Shown one piece after another: positions 33,623 through 42,700 of a DNA stretch of 64,000 nt. A program made the position numbers and the translations under genes. The DNA is taken from contig CAXTCF010000003.1 of assembly GCA_964242945.1 (NCBI GenBank), positions 1 through 64,000 of the forward strand. The letters run 5' to 3'. The stretch is from Mesorhizobium_B sp964242945 (GTDB taxonomy: Bacteria > Pseudomonadota > Alphaproteobacteria > Rhizobiales > Rhizobiaceae). Under the pieces are notes generated by a model, which was not told the origin of the DNA, ran no database searches, and worked only from the letters and a program-made list of their open reading frames with translations. How positions within the stretch are numbered: position 1 is the first letter of the stretch; each line of letters opens with the position of its first letter.

Positions 33623-36072
33623 CTACGCTTCCCGAAAAAGCGCGGGCCGTGATCATCGGCGGCGGGGTGTCGGGTTGCTCGGTCGCCTATCACTTGGCGA
33701 AGCTCGGCTGGCGCGACATCGTGCTCTTGGAGCGCAAGCAGCTGACCTCCGGCACGACCTGGCATGCGGCAGGCCTCGTCGGCCAGCTTCGCGCCTCGCG
33801 CAACATGACGCGGCTCGCAAAATACTCGGCCGATCTCTATGCAAAGCTCGAAGCCGAAACGGGCGTCGCCACCGGCATGCGGCAGGTCGGCTCCATCACC
33901 GTTGCGCTGACGCACGCGCGCAAGCACGAGATTTACCGTCAGGCCTCGCTGGCGCGCGCCTTCGACGTGGACGTGCGCGAGATTGCACCGGAAGAGGCAA
34001 AGGGGATGTATCCGCATCTCAACATCGAGGGCGTGGCGGGTGCCGTCCATCTGCCGCTCGACGGCCAGTGCGACCCCGCCAACATCGCGATGGCTCTGGC
34101 CAAGGGCGCACGGCAGCGCGGCGCAACGGTGGTCGAGAACGTCAAGGTTCGGCAGGTCCTTACCAGGAATGGGCGGGTCTCCGGCGTCGCCTGGGAGCGG
34201 GAGGACGGGCAGGGCACGATCGAGACGGATGTCGTGGTGAACTGCGCCGGCATGTGGGCGCGCGACCTCGCCGCGCAGAACAGCGTCACGCTGCCGCTCC
34301 ACGCCTGCGAGCACTTCTACATCGTGACGGAACCCATCCCCGGCCTCACGCGCCTGCCCGTGCTGCGCGTGCCCGACGAGTGCGCCTACTACAAGGAGGA
34401 TGCCGGCAAGATGATGCTGGGCGCCTTCGAGCCGGTGGCGAAACCCTGGCCGCCGCTCGGCGAGAAAATCCGCGAAAACTTCTGCTTCGACCAGCTTCCG
34501 GAGGATTTCGACCACTTCGAGCCGATCCTCGAACAGGCGGTCAACCGCATGCCGATGCTGGGAGAAGCCGGCATCCACACCTTCTTCAACGGACCTGAGA
34601 GCTTCACGCCGGACGACCGCTATTATCTCGGCGAGGCGCCGGAGCTTGGCGGCTACTGGGTCGCGGCCGGCTACAACTCGATCGGCATCGTGTCGTCGGG
34701 CGGCGCCGGCATGGCGCTGGCGCAGTGGATGAACGACGGCGAGCCGCCCTTCGACCTCTGGGAAGTGGACATCCGGCGCGCGCAAGGTTTTCAGAAGAAC
34801 CGCCGCTACCTGCGCGAGCGCGTGTCGGAAACGCTCGGCCTGCTCTACGCCGACCACTTCCCCTTTCGCCAGATGGCCACCGCCCGCGGCGTGCGGCGCT
34901 CGCCCTTGCACGAGCACCTTAAACGCCGCGGCGCGGTGTTCGGCGAGGTAGCGGGCTGGGAGCGCACAAACTGGTTCGCCAGGGACGGTCAGGAGCGGGA
35001 GTACCGCTACGCCTGGGGGCGGCAGAACTGGTTCGAGAACCAACGCGAAGAGCATCTGGCAGTGCGGAACAGTGTCGGCCTGTTCGACATGACTTCGTTC
35101 GGCAAGATCCGCGTGGAAGGGCGCGACGCGCTTGCGTTTCTCCAGCGGCTATGCGCCAACGAGATGGACGTGGCGGCAGGCCGCATCGTCTATACGCAGA
35201 TGCTCAACAGGCGCGGGGGCATCGAGTCGGACCTGACCGTCACCCGGCTGTCAGAGACCGTCTTCCTCGCCGTCGTTCCCGGCGCCACTCTGAGCCGCGA
35301 CCTCGCCTGGATGCGCAGACACTTGCAGCCCGACGAGTTCGTGGTGATCACCGACGTTTCGGCGGCGGAAGCCGTGCTCGTCCTGATGGGTCCCAAAGCG
35401 CGCGAGTTGATCACCTGCGTCTCGCCCGACGACTTTTCCAACGAGGCGTTTCCCTTCGGGACGGCGCGCGAGATCGAGATCGGCATGGGGCTCGCGCGTG
35501 CCCATCGCGTCACTTACGTCGGCGAGCTCGGCTGGGAGCTTTATGTCTCCACCGACCAGGCTGCTCACATCTTCGAGGCGATCGAGGAGGCAGGCGGCGA
35601 CCTCGGCCTGAAGCTCTGCGGTCTGCATACCCTGGATTCCTGCCGTATCGAAAAGGCGTTCCGCCATTTCGGCCACGACATCACCGACGAGGACCACGTC
35701 CTGGAGGCGGGCCTCGGCTTTGCGGTGAAGACGGCCAAGGGAGCGTTCATCGGCCGCGATGCCGTATGCGCCAAACGCGATGCCGGGCTGGAACGCCGCC
35801 TTGTGCAATTCCGCCTGCGCGATCCCGAACCGCTGCTTTTCCATAACGAGGCGATCGTCCGCGACCGGCGGATCGTCGGCACCATCACATCGGGCAATTA
35901 CGGCCACACCTTGAGCGGCGCGGTCGGCCTGGGCTATGTCCCCTGCCCCGGCGAGGCGGAAGGCGACGTGCTGTCGTCCGCCTATGAGATCGAGATTGCC
36001 GGCGAGCGGTTTCCTGCCGATGTCTCGCTCAAGCCGATGTACGATCCGAAGGCGGAGCGGGTTCGGCTGTAG
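33619..36072 (+). CDS. FAD-dependent dehydrogenase-GcvT fusion (dimethylglycine dehydrogenase family), third copy
   Basis: This 817-aa protein has AVIIGGGVSGCSVAYHLAKLGW, LTSGTTWHAAGLVGQL (covalent-FAD His), NCAGMWARDLA in the mid FAD domain, and a C-terminal GcvT-like half (YVGELGWELYVSTDQ, LDSCRIEKAFRHFGHDI). ATG 33619 overlaps the aminotransferase stop and begins exactly at the FAD domain, so the longer open frame upstream, which runs through the aminotransferase in another frame, is not used. It converges on the NAD(P)H oxidoreductase gene 4 bp downstream. Confidence 0.92.
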   Translation: MTTLPEKARAVIIGGGVSGCSVAYHLAKLGWRDIVLLERKQLTSGTTWHAAGLVGQLRASRNMTRLAKYSADLYAKLEAETGVATGMRQVGSITVALTHARKHEIYRQASLARAFDVDVREIAPEEAKGMYPHLNIEGVAGAVHLPLDGQCDPANIAMALAKGARQRGATVVENVKVRQVLTRNGRVSGVAWEREDGQGTIETDVVVNCAGMWARDLAAQNSVTLPLHACEHFYIVTEPIPGLTRLPVLRVPDECAYYKEDAGKMMLGAFEPVAKPWPPLGEKIRENFCFDQLPEDFDHFEPILEQAVNRMPMLGEAGIHTFFNGPESFTPDDRYYLGEAPELGGYWVAAGYNSIGIVSSGGAGMALAQWMNDGEPPFDLWEVDIRRAQGFQKNRRYLRERVSETLGLLYADHFPFRQMATARGVRRSPLHEHLKRRGAVFGEVAGWERTNWFARDGQEREYRYAWGRQNWFENQREEHLAVRNSVGLFDMTSFGKIRVEGRDALAFLQRLCANEMDVAAGRIVYTQMLNRRGGIESDLTVTRLSETVFLAVVPGATLSRDLAWMRRHLQPDEFVVITDVSAAEAVLVLMGPKARELITCVSPDDFSNEAFPFGTAREIEIGMGLARAHRVTYVGELGWELYVSTDQAAHIFEAIEEAGGDLGLKLCGLHTLDSCRIEKAFRHFGHDITDEDHVLEAGLGFAVKTAKGAFIGRDAVCAKRDAGLERRLVQFRLRDPEPLLFHNEAIVRDRRIVGTITSGNYGHTLSGAVGLGYVPCPGEAEGDVLSSAYEIEIAGERFPADVSLKPMYDPKAERVRL

Positions 36073-36076
36073 CCGC

Positions 36077-36661
36077 TCAAAACCGCTCCAGCTTGCGCCG
36101 GACATCGCGCAGGTAGCGCCCGCGGGATGCTGGCGTGGACGAGTCCATGTCGTAATGCGCCATGTACATCGTCCGGCAGGTCATGGCGCAGAGCGTGCGC
36201 AAGCCCCTCAGGATGGTCTTGCGGCCGGGCTGCCCGACAAGGAAGGACAGCCAGCGCGACGCGCCGCAGGTCGTGATGATGCCCACCTTCTCGATGTGCG
36301 CCATCAGCGGCTTCAAGACGCCGTCCGGCGTCAGCGAGAACGCAACGTCCTTTGCCCAGACCCGCTCCAGCCAGCCCTTCAGCATCGCCGGCAGCCCGTA
36401 CCACCAGGTCGGATAGACGAAGAGGATGGCATTGGCCCAATGGATCAGTTCGCCATGCTTCTTCAGAACGGGATCGTCGGGCGCGACCTCGTTGTAGACG
36501 CGCCGTTCGGCGGCCGACATGACGGGATCGAAGTTCTCGGCGTAAAGGTCGAGCAGGTGAACGTCGTGCCCGCTCTCGGTCAGCGTCTGCACGGAGGTAT
36601 CGCGCAGGGCGGCGCAAAAGCTTTCCGGGACCGGATGGCAATAGACGACCAGAACCCTCAT
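36077..36661 (-). CDS. NAD(P)H-dependent oxidoreductase, flavodoxin-like fold
   Basis: This 194-aa NQO/MdaB-type FMN or FAD reductase has VLVVYCHPVPESFCAAL, a phosphate-binding N-terminal loop, and YPTWWYGLPAMLKGWLERV, the hallmark of the family, followed by TTCGASRWLS. It overlaps the upstream FAD-binding oxidoreductase gene by 4 bp and is last in the minus-strand operon that begins with an ABC importer. A reduced-flavin or quinone reductase role serving that pathway is plausible. Confidence 0.88.
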   Translation of the reverse strand: MRVLVVYCHPVPESFCAALRDTSVQTLTESGHDVHLLDLYAENFDPVMSAAERRVYNEVAPDDPVLKKHGELIHWANAILFVYPTWWYGLPAMLKGWLERVWAKDVAFSLTPDGVLKPLMAHIEKVGIITTCGASRWLSFLVGQPGRKTILRGLRTLCAMTCRTMYMAHYDMDSSTPASRGRYLRDVRRKLERF

Positions 36662-38055
36662 GCGCTCTCGGCCAGGCCCCCGAACAGGAAGGTCTTGCCC
36701 GAACGGAAGTCGAAGCCGGGGTTCTCCCAGGCGATCATCTTGCCGGGATTGAGCAGCCCGCGCGGGTCGGCCTCACGCTTGAAGGCAAGCTGCACCTCGT
36801 CCGTGCGCTTCATGCCGCCTTCTTCCAGCGTGTAGCGATGCGGGTCGAAGACGGGCACGCCGGCGTCTTCGTGCATGCGGATGATCTCATTGAGCCGCGC
36901 TTCCGTGGTGAAGCGGATCAGCGGCAGGCCGAAGCAGGTGACGTTGCCGTCGAAGCGGACGAATTCCAGATGCGAGATGAGTTCGCCTGGGAACATCCGA
37001 TCGATTGTCTCCACGGCTTCGAGATGATTGGGGAAACGGTAAAGCGTCTGGAGATAGGTCATGGCGGGATCGACCCGCAGCGCGCGCAGCGTCGTGTGGT
37101 TCCAGGCCAGTTCGAAGACGGGCGGCAGGCCCTTCTTGTCCTCCACCTTCGAACCGTCGAAGACGATCTCAGCCTTCTGCTTGCGGGCGAAGGCGTGGAA
37201 AGCATCCAGCGCGTGGGCCGCGACCATGACGAGGCAGACGCTGGTGCCCGGCCGGAGGTACTTCTGGTGCCGCTTGAAGTAGTCGAAGGGCGCGGGCGCT
37301 GCGACCGGCGTGATCAGCTTGGTGAGGATGCCGTCCTGCCGCCCCAGCGCATCGCCGAAGCGCGCGGCGTCCATGAACGCATCGAAGCCGGCGATCACAT
37401 CGACCCAGTCGTAGGACGCCGTCAGCGGCATCTCGACTTCCGTGATGATCCCGTTCGTTCCGTAGGCATGCGTGACCTTGTGCAGTTCCTCTCCCGCAAG
37501 CTCCAGCTTGCGGGGCGTCTCCTCCATAGTCAGCACACGTAACCGGATGATGTTGCCGAAGTCTCGCAGGCCACCCCAGTTGATCGAGCCGACGCCGCCG
37601 GAGCCGCCGGCTACGAATCCGCCGATAGAAGCGGTGTGGTAGGTCGAGGGAAACAGGCGAAGTTCCTGGGCCGAATGGGCTTTCGCCGCCTTGTCGATGT
37701 CGGCCAGGATCGCGCCGGGTTCGCACGCCACGCGGCCGGGCACGACCGAGCGGACCGCGTTCATCTCTGCGAGGTTGAGCACGAGGCCCCCGGAAAGCGG
37801 CATGCCTTGGCCGTAGTTTCCGGTGCCCGACCCGCGCGGCGTGACGGGCACGCCATGCCGGAAGCAGGCGGCGAGCACCTGTGCCACTTCCGCCTCGCTT
37901 CGCGGCGAGGCGACGAGGTCGGCGGTCACGCCGTCAAGCTGCCGTTTGAGGATCGGGCTGTACCAGAAAAAATCCCGGCTCTTCTGCTGAACCAGCGCCG
38001 GGTTGGTTTCCAGCTTGATGCCTTCGAGGTCCCGCTTCAGCGCTTCGATGTCCAT
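36658..38055 (-). CDS. FAD-binding oxidoreductase (GlcD/VAO family)
   Basis: This 465-aa VAO-type flavoprotein has the FAD-binding stretch VTPRGSGTGNYGQGMPLSGG followed by VACEPGAILADID, SIGGFVAGGSGGVGSINWGG, and a C-terminal region ending LLNPGKMIAWENPG, the conserved terminus of glycolate/lactate-dehydrogenase-type enzymes. Length fits the family. It lies 3 bp downstream of the CodA-like amidohydrolase and overlaps the flavodoxin-type reductase, so all three probably work in one catabolic pathway; the substrate is unknown. Confidence 0.87.
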   Translation of the reverse strand: MDIEALKRDLEGIKLETNPALVQQKSRDFFWYSPILKRQLDGVTADLVASPRSEAEVAQVLAACFRHGVPVTPRGSGTGNYGQGMPLSGGLVLNLAEMNAVRSVVPGRVACEPGAILADIDKAAKAHSAQELRLFPSTYHTASIGGFVAGGSGGVGSINWGGLRDFGNIIRLRVLTMEETPRKLELAGEELHKVTHAYGTNGIITEVEMPLTASYDWVDVIAGFDAFMDAARFGDALGRQDGILTKLITPVAAPAPFDYFKRHQKYLRPGTSVCLVMVAAHALDAFHAFARKQKAEIVFDGSKVEDKKGLPPVFELAWNHTTLRALRVDPAMTYLQTLYRFPNHLEAVETIDRMFPGELISHLEFVRFDGNVTCFGLPLIRFTTEARLNEIIRMHEDAGVPVFDPHRYTLEEGGMKRTDEVQLAFKREADPRGLLNPGKMIAWENPGFDFRSGKTFLFGGLAESA

Positions 38056-38058
38056 GCG

Positions 38059-39369
38059 TCACCCCATGAGGTCGTCGATCTCGGCATAGTCCGGCAGTTC
38101 GGCGCCGATCGCGCGGCCGGCGCGCACGACGATCCGGTTCGATTCGGGGCGAGACAGAAATTCGCTCCAGCTTCGGCCCTGAAAAATCGTGAAATCCGCC
38201 GGGCCGCCGACGCGCATCATGCCGGCTGGTTCGAGCCGCAATATTTCGGCTGGCGTCGCCGTCACCGTTTTGATCCAATCGCCGAACGGATGGTCGAGGT
38301 GGAGGATCCGGGTGCCGGCCCGGAAAACCTCCGCCGCGTCGAGATCGCCATAGGCATAGAACGGGTCGCGCGTGTTGTCGGAGGCTATCGCGACCGGGAT
38401 GCCGCGTGCCTTCATCTCGTGGAGCAGCGTCACACCGCGCCAGCGCGGCGTGGTTCCGTCGCCGCGGCGGTCCTGAAGGTACAGGTTGCAGAGAGGCAGA
38501 GACACGACTGCCATGCCGGCGCGCGCGACCTTGTCGAGCGTCGCTTTAGCCGTGTCGTCCGGTTGGCGGGCGAGCGAGCAACAGTGGCCGACGAGGATTT
38601 TTCCCTGGAAGCGATGGCGCAGGGCGGCTTCCGCGATGCGGTCCAGCGAGACGGCCGATGTGTCGTCCGTCTCGTCGGCGTGGAAGTCGAGGTCGAGCCC
38701 GTTGTCGCTCGCCGCGCGGAACACCCGGTCAAGCAACGCGTCGAGGTCCGGCACCATGAAGGTGACGCCGCCAAGCACGCCCTTCGCATCCACGACGCGC
38801 CGGACCAGCGAGGCGAACCAGCGCTCATCGCGCGCGGCATCGATTGGAACTAGGCTGACAGCCTGGAGCGCGATGCGGCCCTGCCATGTCTCGCGCATCT
38901 CTTCGAAGACCGGCCAGGAGATCGCCTCCTGCGGCGCGCTGGAGTCAAGATGGGTGCGCAGGTAAGCGGTGCCGTGCGTAAAGGCGCAGCGCAGCGAAAA
39001 ATCCATGCGGCGGCGCAGATCGGCTGCGTTCCACCGCGCCCGGCGATCCTCTTCCGCAGCTTGAAGCGCGCCGCTGAAGGTGCCGTCCGGATTGGGCTTT
39101 CGCGGCGTGATGTGGCCTTTGTCGATATGAGTGTGGCAGTCCACGAAGGAGGGCAGGACGATCCGGCCCGCCAAATCGATCGTGTCGGAAGGAAGCGGCC
39201 CTTCGCGAGACTCGATTGCTAGAATGACGCCGTTGTCCACTGAAAGGTCACAGAGCAGGAAGCCGTCTGCGTCGGGGGTTCCCGCTGCGCCCGGCGTCAG
39301 GCTTGCATGCAGCTTCGCGTTAGCCAGCCTGTAGGCGCCGGAGGCGGGCAGTGTGATCGGCCTGGGCAT
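38059..39369 (-). CDS. amidohydrolase family protein (CodA/cytosine or creatinine deaminase-like)
   Basis: This protein of about 436 aa has a TIM-barrel metal hydrolase pattern: FVDCHTHIDKGHI (HxH), FHADETDDT (metal His plus catalytic Glu), LVGHCCSLA (His) and ASDNTRDPFYAYGD (Asp). The DETDD and DNTRDPF pieces are closest to CodA-type cytosine deaminases, which also include creatinine deaminases. ATG 39369 or TTG 39375 could be the start; the latter would overlap the permease stop. Coupled to an NMT1-type importer, it most likely deaminates an imported pyrimidine- or creatinine-like ring. Confidence 0.83.
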   Translation of the reverse strand: MPRPITLPASGAYRLANAKLHASLTPGAAGTPDADGFLLCDLSVDNGVILAIESREGPLPSDTIDLAGRIVLPSFVDCHTHIDKGHITPRKPNPDGTFSGALQAAEEDRRARWNAADLRRRMDFSLRCAFTHGTAYLRTHLDSSAPQEAISWPVFEEMRETWQGRIALQAVSLVPIDAARDERWFASLVRRVVDAKGVLGGVTFMVPDLDALLDRVFRAASDNGLDLDFHADETDDTSAVSLDRIAEAALRHRFQGKILVGHCCSLARQPDDTAKATLDKVARAGMAVVSLPLCNLYLQDRRGDGTTPRWRGVTLLHEMKARGIPVAIASDNTRDPFYAYGDLDAAEVFRAGTRILHLDHPFGDWIKTVTATPAEILRLEPAGMMRVGGPADFTIFQGRSWSEFLSRPESNRIVVRAGRAIGAELPDYAEIDDLMG

Positions 39370-39371
39370 TC

Positions 39372-40226
39372 TCAAACGTCTCGTGATAGCGCGGACTCAT
39401 GCCAGCGGCGCAAGGCGAGGTGCGAGAGGAGCGACAGCACGAGGAAGATCAGCACGCCGGTCGCGGAAATGAGGAACAGCGCCGCAAACAGGCGCGGCGC
39501 GTTCAGCCGGTAGCCCGCCTCGATGATGCGCGAAGCCAAGCCGGAGGCCTGCCCCGTGGAGCCCGCCACGAACTCGGCCACCACCGCGCCGATCAGCGAC
39601 AAGCCGCCGGCGATCTTCAAGCCGCCGAGGAAGAAGGGCAGTGCCGCGGGCAGCCGCAGCAGGCGTAGTTCCTGCCATTGCGAAGCGCCGTTCAGCCGGA
39701 ACAGGTCGCGCAGGTTGCGGTCCACGGAATTGAGACCGAGCGTGGTGTTGGAAAGGATCGGGAAGAAAGCAACGATCCAGGCGCAGAGCAGGAGCTTTGC
39801 GGTCTGGTTGTCCACGTAGATGTTGATCAGCGGGAAGATCGCGACGATCGGCGTCACCTGGAGCACCACGGCAAAGGGAAAGAACGACAGCTCCACCCAT
39901 TTCGACTGCGCGAACAGCACGGCGAGCCCTACGCCGCCCAGCACTGCAAGTGCCAATCCCAGGAAGGCGATCTTCAGCGTCACCAGCAGCGAGGAGAACA
40001 GCAGCGGCGCATCGTTCCAGAGGGTGGCAAGCACCACGCCGGGGCGGGGCAGGATGTATTGCGGGATGGCATTCCAGACGCAGATGCGGTCCCAAGCCAG
40101 AACCGCAAGCAGGAACAGCAGCAGCGGCAGCAGCCAGCGCGCGACGCGGTCGCGCCGGCCCGCGCGGGCGCGCCGCGCCTCCTCGGCATCGATCACCAGC
40201 GGCAGCTTGTCTTCCAGAAGCGCCAT
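39372..40226 (-). CDS. ABC transporter permease (SsuC/ThiX-like)
   Basis: This 284-aa permease has about six membrane segments (WLLPLLLFLLAVLAWD, TLKIAFLGLALAVLGGVGLAVLF, FLISATGVLIFLVLSLLSHLAL) and the cytoplasmic coupling loop typical of this branch (RDLFRLNGASQWQELRLLRLPAALPFFLGGL). It belongs to the nitrate/taurine/NMT1 importer group. It sits 5 bp downstream of its ATPase gene. Confidence 0.92.
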   Translation of the reverse strand: MALLEDKLPLVIDAEEARRARAGRRDRVARWLLPLLLFLLAVLAWDRICVWNAIPQYILPRPGVVLATLWNDAPLLFSSLLVTLKIAFLGLALAVLGGVGLAVLFAQSKWVELSFFPFAVVLQVTPIVAIFPLINIYVDNQTAKLLLCAWIVAFFPILSNTTLGLNSVDRNLRDLFRLNGASQWQELRLLRLPAALPFFLGGLKIAGGLSLIGAVVAEFVAGSTGQASGLASRIIEAGYRLNAPRLFAALFLISATGVLIFLVLSLLSHLALRRWHESALSRDV

Positions 40227-40231
40227 GCCGG

Positions 40232-41029
40232 TTACGCGGTCACCGGAGCGCGGATGGCCAGAGCAAGCAGCGCTGAGGCGTCGCGGCAGAGCGCGGCATA
40301 GCCTGCCGAAGTTCGGAACGCTTCCGTGCGGGGGAATGGCGCATCAACTTCCATCTCACCGAAGGCGCGGCCGGGATGCGCCGCCATCGCCACGATGCGG
40401 GTGGAGAGAAAAACGCTCTCGAAGACGCTGTGGGTGACGAACAGCGCCGTGAAGCGCTCGGCCTGCCAGAGCTCAAGAAGCTGGTCGTTGAGAGCGAAGC
40501 GGGTGATCTCGTCCAGCGCGGCAAAGGGCTCGTCCATCAGCAGCACGCGGGGCCGCGTCACCAAGGCGCGCGCGATGGAGACACGCATCTTCATGCCGCC
40601 GGAAAGCTCGCGCGGCACGGCTCCCGCGAATGAGGCAAGGCCGACCCGCTCCAGCATCGCCTCGACGTCGCGGGCTGCGTCCTTGCGCGAAGTCCCGCGC
40701 AGCCGCAGCGGCAGCCAGACATTGTCTAGGACAGTCGCCCAGGGCAGCAGGGTGGATTCCTGAAAGACGAAGCCGATGTCGCGGCCGGCCGCCCGCGACC
40801 GCGAGACGGTTCCGCGGCTGGGACTGGTCAATCCCGCGATGATCCGCAGCGCGGTTGACTTGCCGCATCCGGAAGGCCCCAGCAGGCTCAGGAACTCGCC
40901 TTCTGCCACGTCGAGATCGAAGCCGCGCAGGGCGGCCGTGCCGCTGGAGAAAACCTTGTCGATGCCGCGCAGCGAGAGCAGCGGCGCGCCCTGCCCCGCT
41001 GCCGTGTTCTGCGTTGCCCTTTGCAGCAC
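40232..41029 (-). CDS. ABC transporter ATP-binding protein (SsuB/TauB-like)
   Basis: This 265-aa ATPase has Walker A LLGPSGCGKST, Q-loop GFVFQESTLLPW, signature ELSGGMKMRVSIARAL, Walker B VLLMDEPFAALD and switch His in FVTHSVFES. The ELSGGMKMR signature is typical of importers partnering NMT1/SsuA-type binding proteins. The start appears to be GTG 41029. It lies between the binding-protein and permease genes. Confidence 0.93.
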   Translation of the reverse strand: MLQRATQNTAAGQGAPLLSLRGIDKVFSSGTAALRGFDLDVAEGEFLSLLGPSGCGKSTALRIIAGLTSPSRGTVSRSRAAGRDIGFVFQESTLLPWATVLDNVWLPLRLRGTSRKDAARDVEAMLERVGLASFAGAVPRELSGGMKMRVSIARALVTRPRVLLMDEPFAALDEITRFALNDQLLELWQAERFTALFVTHSVFESVFLSTRIVAMAAHPGRAFGEMEVDAPFPRTEAFRTSAGYAALCRDASALLALAIRAPVTA

Positions 41030-41044
41030 GAAACCCGCGATCCG

Positions 41045-42043
41045 CTACTTCTTGAGATCGAGGCCCACGCCCTTGTTCACGAACTGGAGCGTGTAGGCCT
41101 TTTTGATGTCGATGCCGGCCGTCACGACCTTTGCCTTGACCATCTTGTCATAAAAGTCCTGGACCCGCGCATCGGTCATGGCGCCGATGCCGAGCTTTGC
41201 CGTGTCGCCGGAATCCACGATGCCGAACTCCTTCAATTGTGCGATCGAGAAGGCGATCTGCTCATCCGTCATGTCCGGATTGTCTCGTCTGATCATCGCG
41301 TTGGCGGCTGCGTTGTCGCCGTAGAGGTAGTTGTACCAGCCCTTCGCGGAACCATCGACGAAGCACTGCACGACCGCCGGCCGCTTGTCGATGGTGTCCT
41401 GCATCGTCTCGATCGTGGTGGAATATGTGCTGAAACCGTAGTCGGCGAGCAGGAACGTGTTGGGCTTGAACTTGCCTTCCCGCTCCACCGCGAAAGGCTC
41501 CGAGGTGACGTAGCCCTGCTGGATCGACTTGGGATTGGCGATGAAGGGCGCCGGGTTGAAGGTGTAGGGCACGCGCTTGGAAAGGTCGAAGCCGTGCTCG
41601 CCCGCCAGCCATAGCAGGAAGGTCTGCGCGCCCTCGTCGCCGATGATGTACTGCTCGGCATTCTTCAGGTCCTCGAACTTGTCGAGCCCCTGGCCGGGAT
41701 GCGCCATCAGAACCTGCGGCTCCTTCTGGAAGTCTGCGGCGACGACGCGCAGCGGGATGCCCTGCTCCACCGCCGAAAAGGCCTGGAGCATGTTGCCGCC
41801 CATGTAGAAGTCGATCTTGCCTGCCAGCAGCAGCGGCCGGCCCGATACCTGCGGCCCGCCCTGCATGATGGTGACGTCCAGGCCGCAGGCAGCGTATGTG
41901 CCGTCCGCCACCGCCTGGTAGTAGCCGCCGTGCTCCGGCTCCGCCAGCCAGTTGGTGCCGAACGTCACCTTCTCCGCGGCTTGCGCCGGCAGGCCGCCGC
42001 ATAGCGCGGCCAAAGCCACCGAAAGCTTCCAGATCGTTCTCAT
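41045..42043 (-). CDS. ABC transporter substrate-binding protein, NMT1/THI5-like
   Basis: This 332-aa periplasmic binding protein has a signal peptide (MRTIWKLSVALAALCGGLPAQAA) followed by KVTFGTNWLAEPEHGGYYQAV, the classic NMT1/THI5 start, and YIIGDEGAQTFLLWLAGEHGF. Related proteins bind pyrimidines (HMP, formylaminopyrimidine), riboflavin or creatinine/hydantoin-like compounds. ATG 42043 is chosen for the signal peptide; the open frame runs 30 codons further. It heads the minus-strand operon divergent from ridA, creatininase and urease genes. Confidence 0.88.
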   Translation of the reverse strand: MRTIWKLSVALAALCGGLPAQAAEKVTFGTNWLAEPEHGGYYQAVADGTYAACGLDVTIMQGGPQVSGRPLLLAGKIDFYMGGNMLQAFSAVEQGIPLRVVAADFQKEPQVLMAHPGQGLDKFEDLKNAEQYIIGDEGAQTFLLWLAGEHGFDLSKRVPYTFNPAPFIANPKSIQQGYVTSEPFAVEREGKFKPNTFLLADYGFSTYSTTIETMQDTIDKRPAVVQCFVDGSAKGWYNYLYGDNAAANAMIRRDNPDMTDEQIAFSIAQLKEFGIVDSGDTAKLGIGAMTDARVQDFYDKMVKAKVVTAGIDIKKAYTLQFVNKGVGLDLKK

Positions 42044-42106
42044 TGCGAAACACCCCCGTTTGCCCACGAACAGGCTGAAAACATTTGCCTGATTTACGCA
42101 AGAGCC

Positions 42107-42125
42107 ATGCCATTCGAATCGGCAT
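42107..42125. promoter_or_regulatory. candidate operator in divergent importer/ridA region
   Basis: The dyad ATGCC-ATTCGAAT-C-GGCAT encloses a perfect ATTCGAAT palindrome within the 252-bp bidirectional intergenic region. A second perfect palindrome, GCTGCG-TG-CGCAGC, lies at 42156-42169. Either could be a regulator site controlling both directions. No adjacent regulator gene was seen. Confidence 0.35.
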
Positions 42126-42295
42126 AACAACACCGTTTTGCTGCAAATCGAAGTGGCTGCGTGCGCAGCGAAGCTGCCTCAACCGTCACCACTCTGCTGA
42201 GCCGACGGGCAGATTCTTCACAAAAGTTCGGAATGCGGATGCGACATCCGATGCAGTCTTGCAAAGCACGTGAACACCGCTCTAGCTTCGTCGTC

Positions 42296-42691
42296 ATGGA
42301 TGCGAACTTCTTCCGGCCGCTTTCTCCCCGCGGCATCCGCGCGCCTTTTGCGCGCTACAGCCACGGCGTCGAAGTGGCCGCGGGCAAGCGGCTCGTGTTC
42401 TGCTCGGGCCAGCTTGGGATCGGGCCGGACGATGCGGTGCCGCAGGAAGTAGAGGCGCAGGCCGAGCTTTGCTTCGCCAACATCGCGGCGATCCTGGCCG
42501 AGACGGGTCTGACCCTCGCCAACGTCCTGCGCCTCAACACCTATGTGACCGACCGCGCGCATCTGAAACCCTACATGGCGGTGCGCGACCGGCTGTTTTC
42601 CGATCCCCTGCCCGCCTCGACCCTGATGATCGTCGCGGGCTTCGCCCGTGAGGAGTTCAAGGTCGAGGTGGAAGCCATCGCCGCGGGCTGA
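42296..42691 (+). CDS. RidA family protein (enamine/imine deaminase-like)
   Basis: This 131-aa YjgF/YER057c/UK114 protein has GKRLVFCSGQLGIGPDD, AQAELCFANIAAILAETG, VLRLNTYVTDRAHLKPY and LPASTLMIVAGFAREEFKVEVEA. The arginine usually needed for imine hydrolysis is replaced by surrounding residues less typical of RidA itself, so it may belong to another RidA subgroup such as the RutC-like proteins. ATG 42296 begins the conserved domain. It is followed by creatininase after 9 bp and likely acts on the same pathway. Confidence 0.85.
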   Translation: MDANFFRPLSPRGIRAPFARYSHGVEVAAGKRLVFCSGQLGIGPDDAVPQEVEAQAELCFANIAAILAETGLTLANVLRLNTYVTDRAHLKPYMAVRDRLFSDPLPASTLMIVAGFAREEFKVEVEAIAAG

Positions 42692-42700
42692 AGTCCGACC

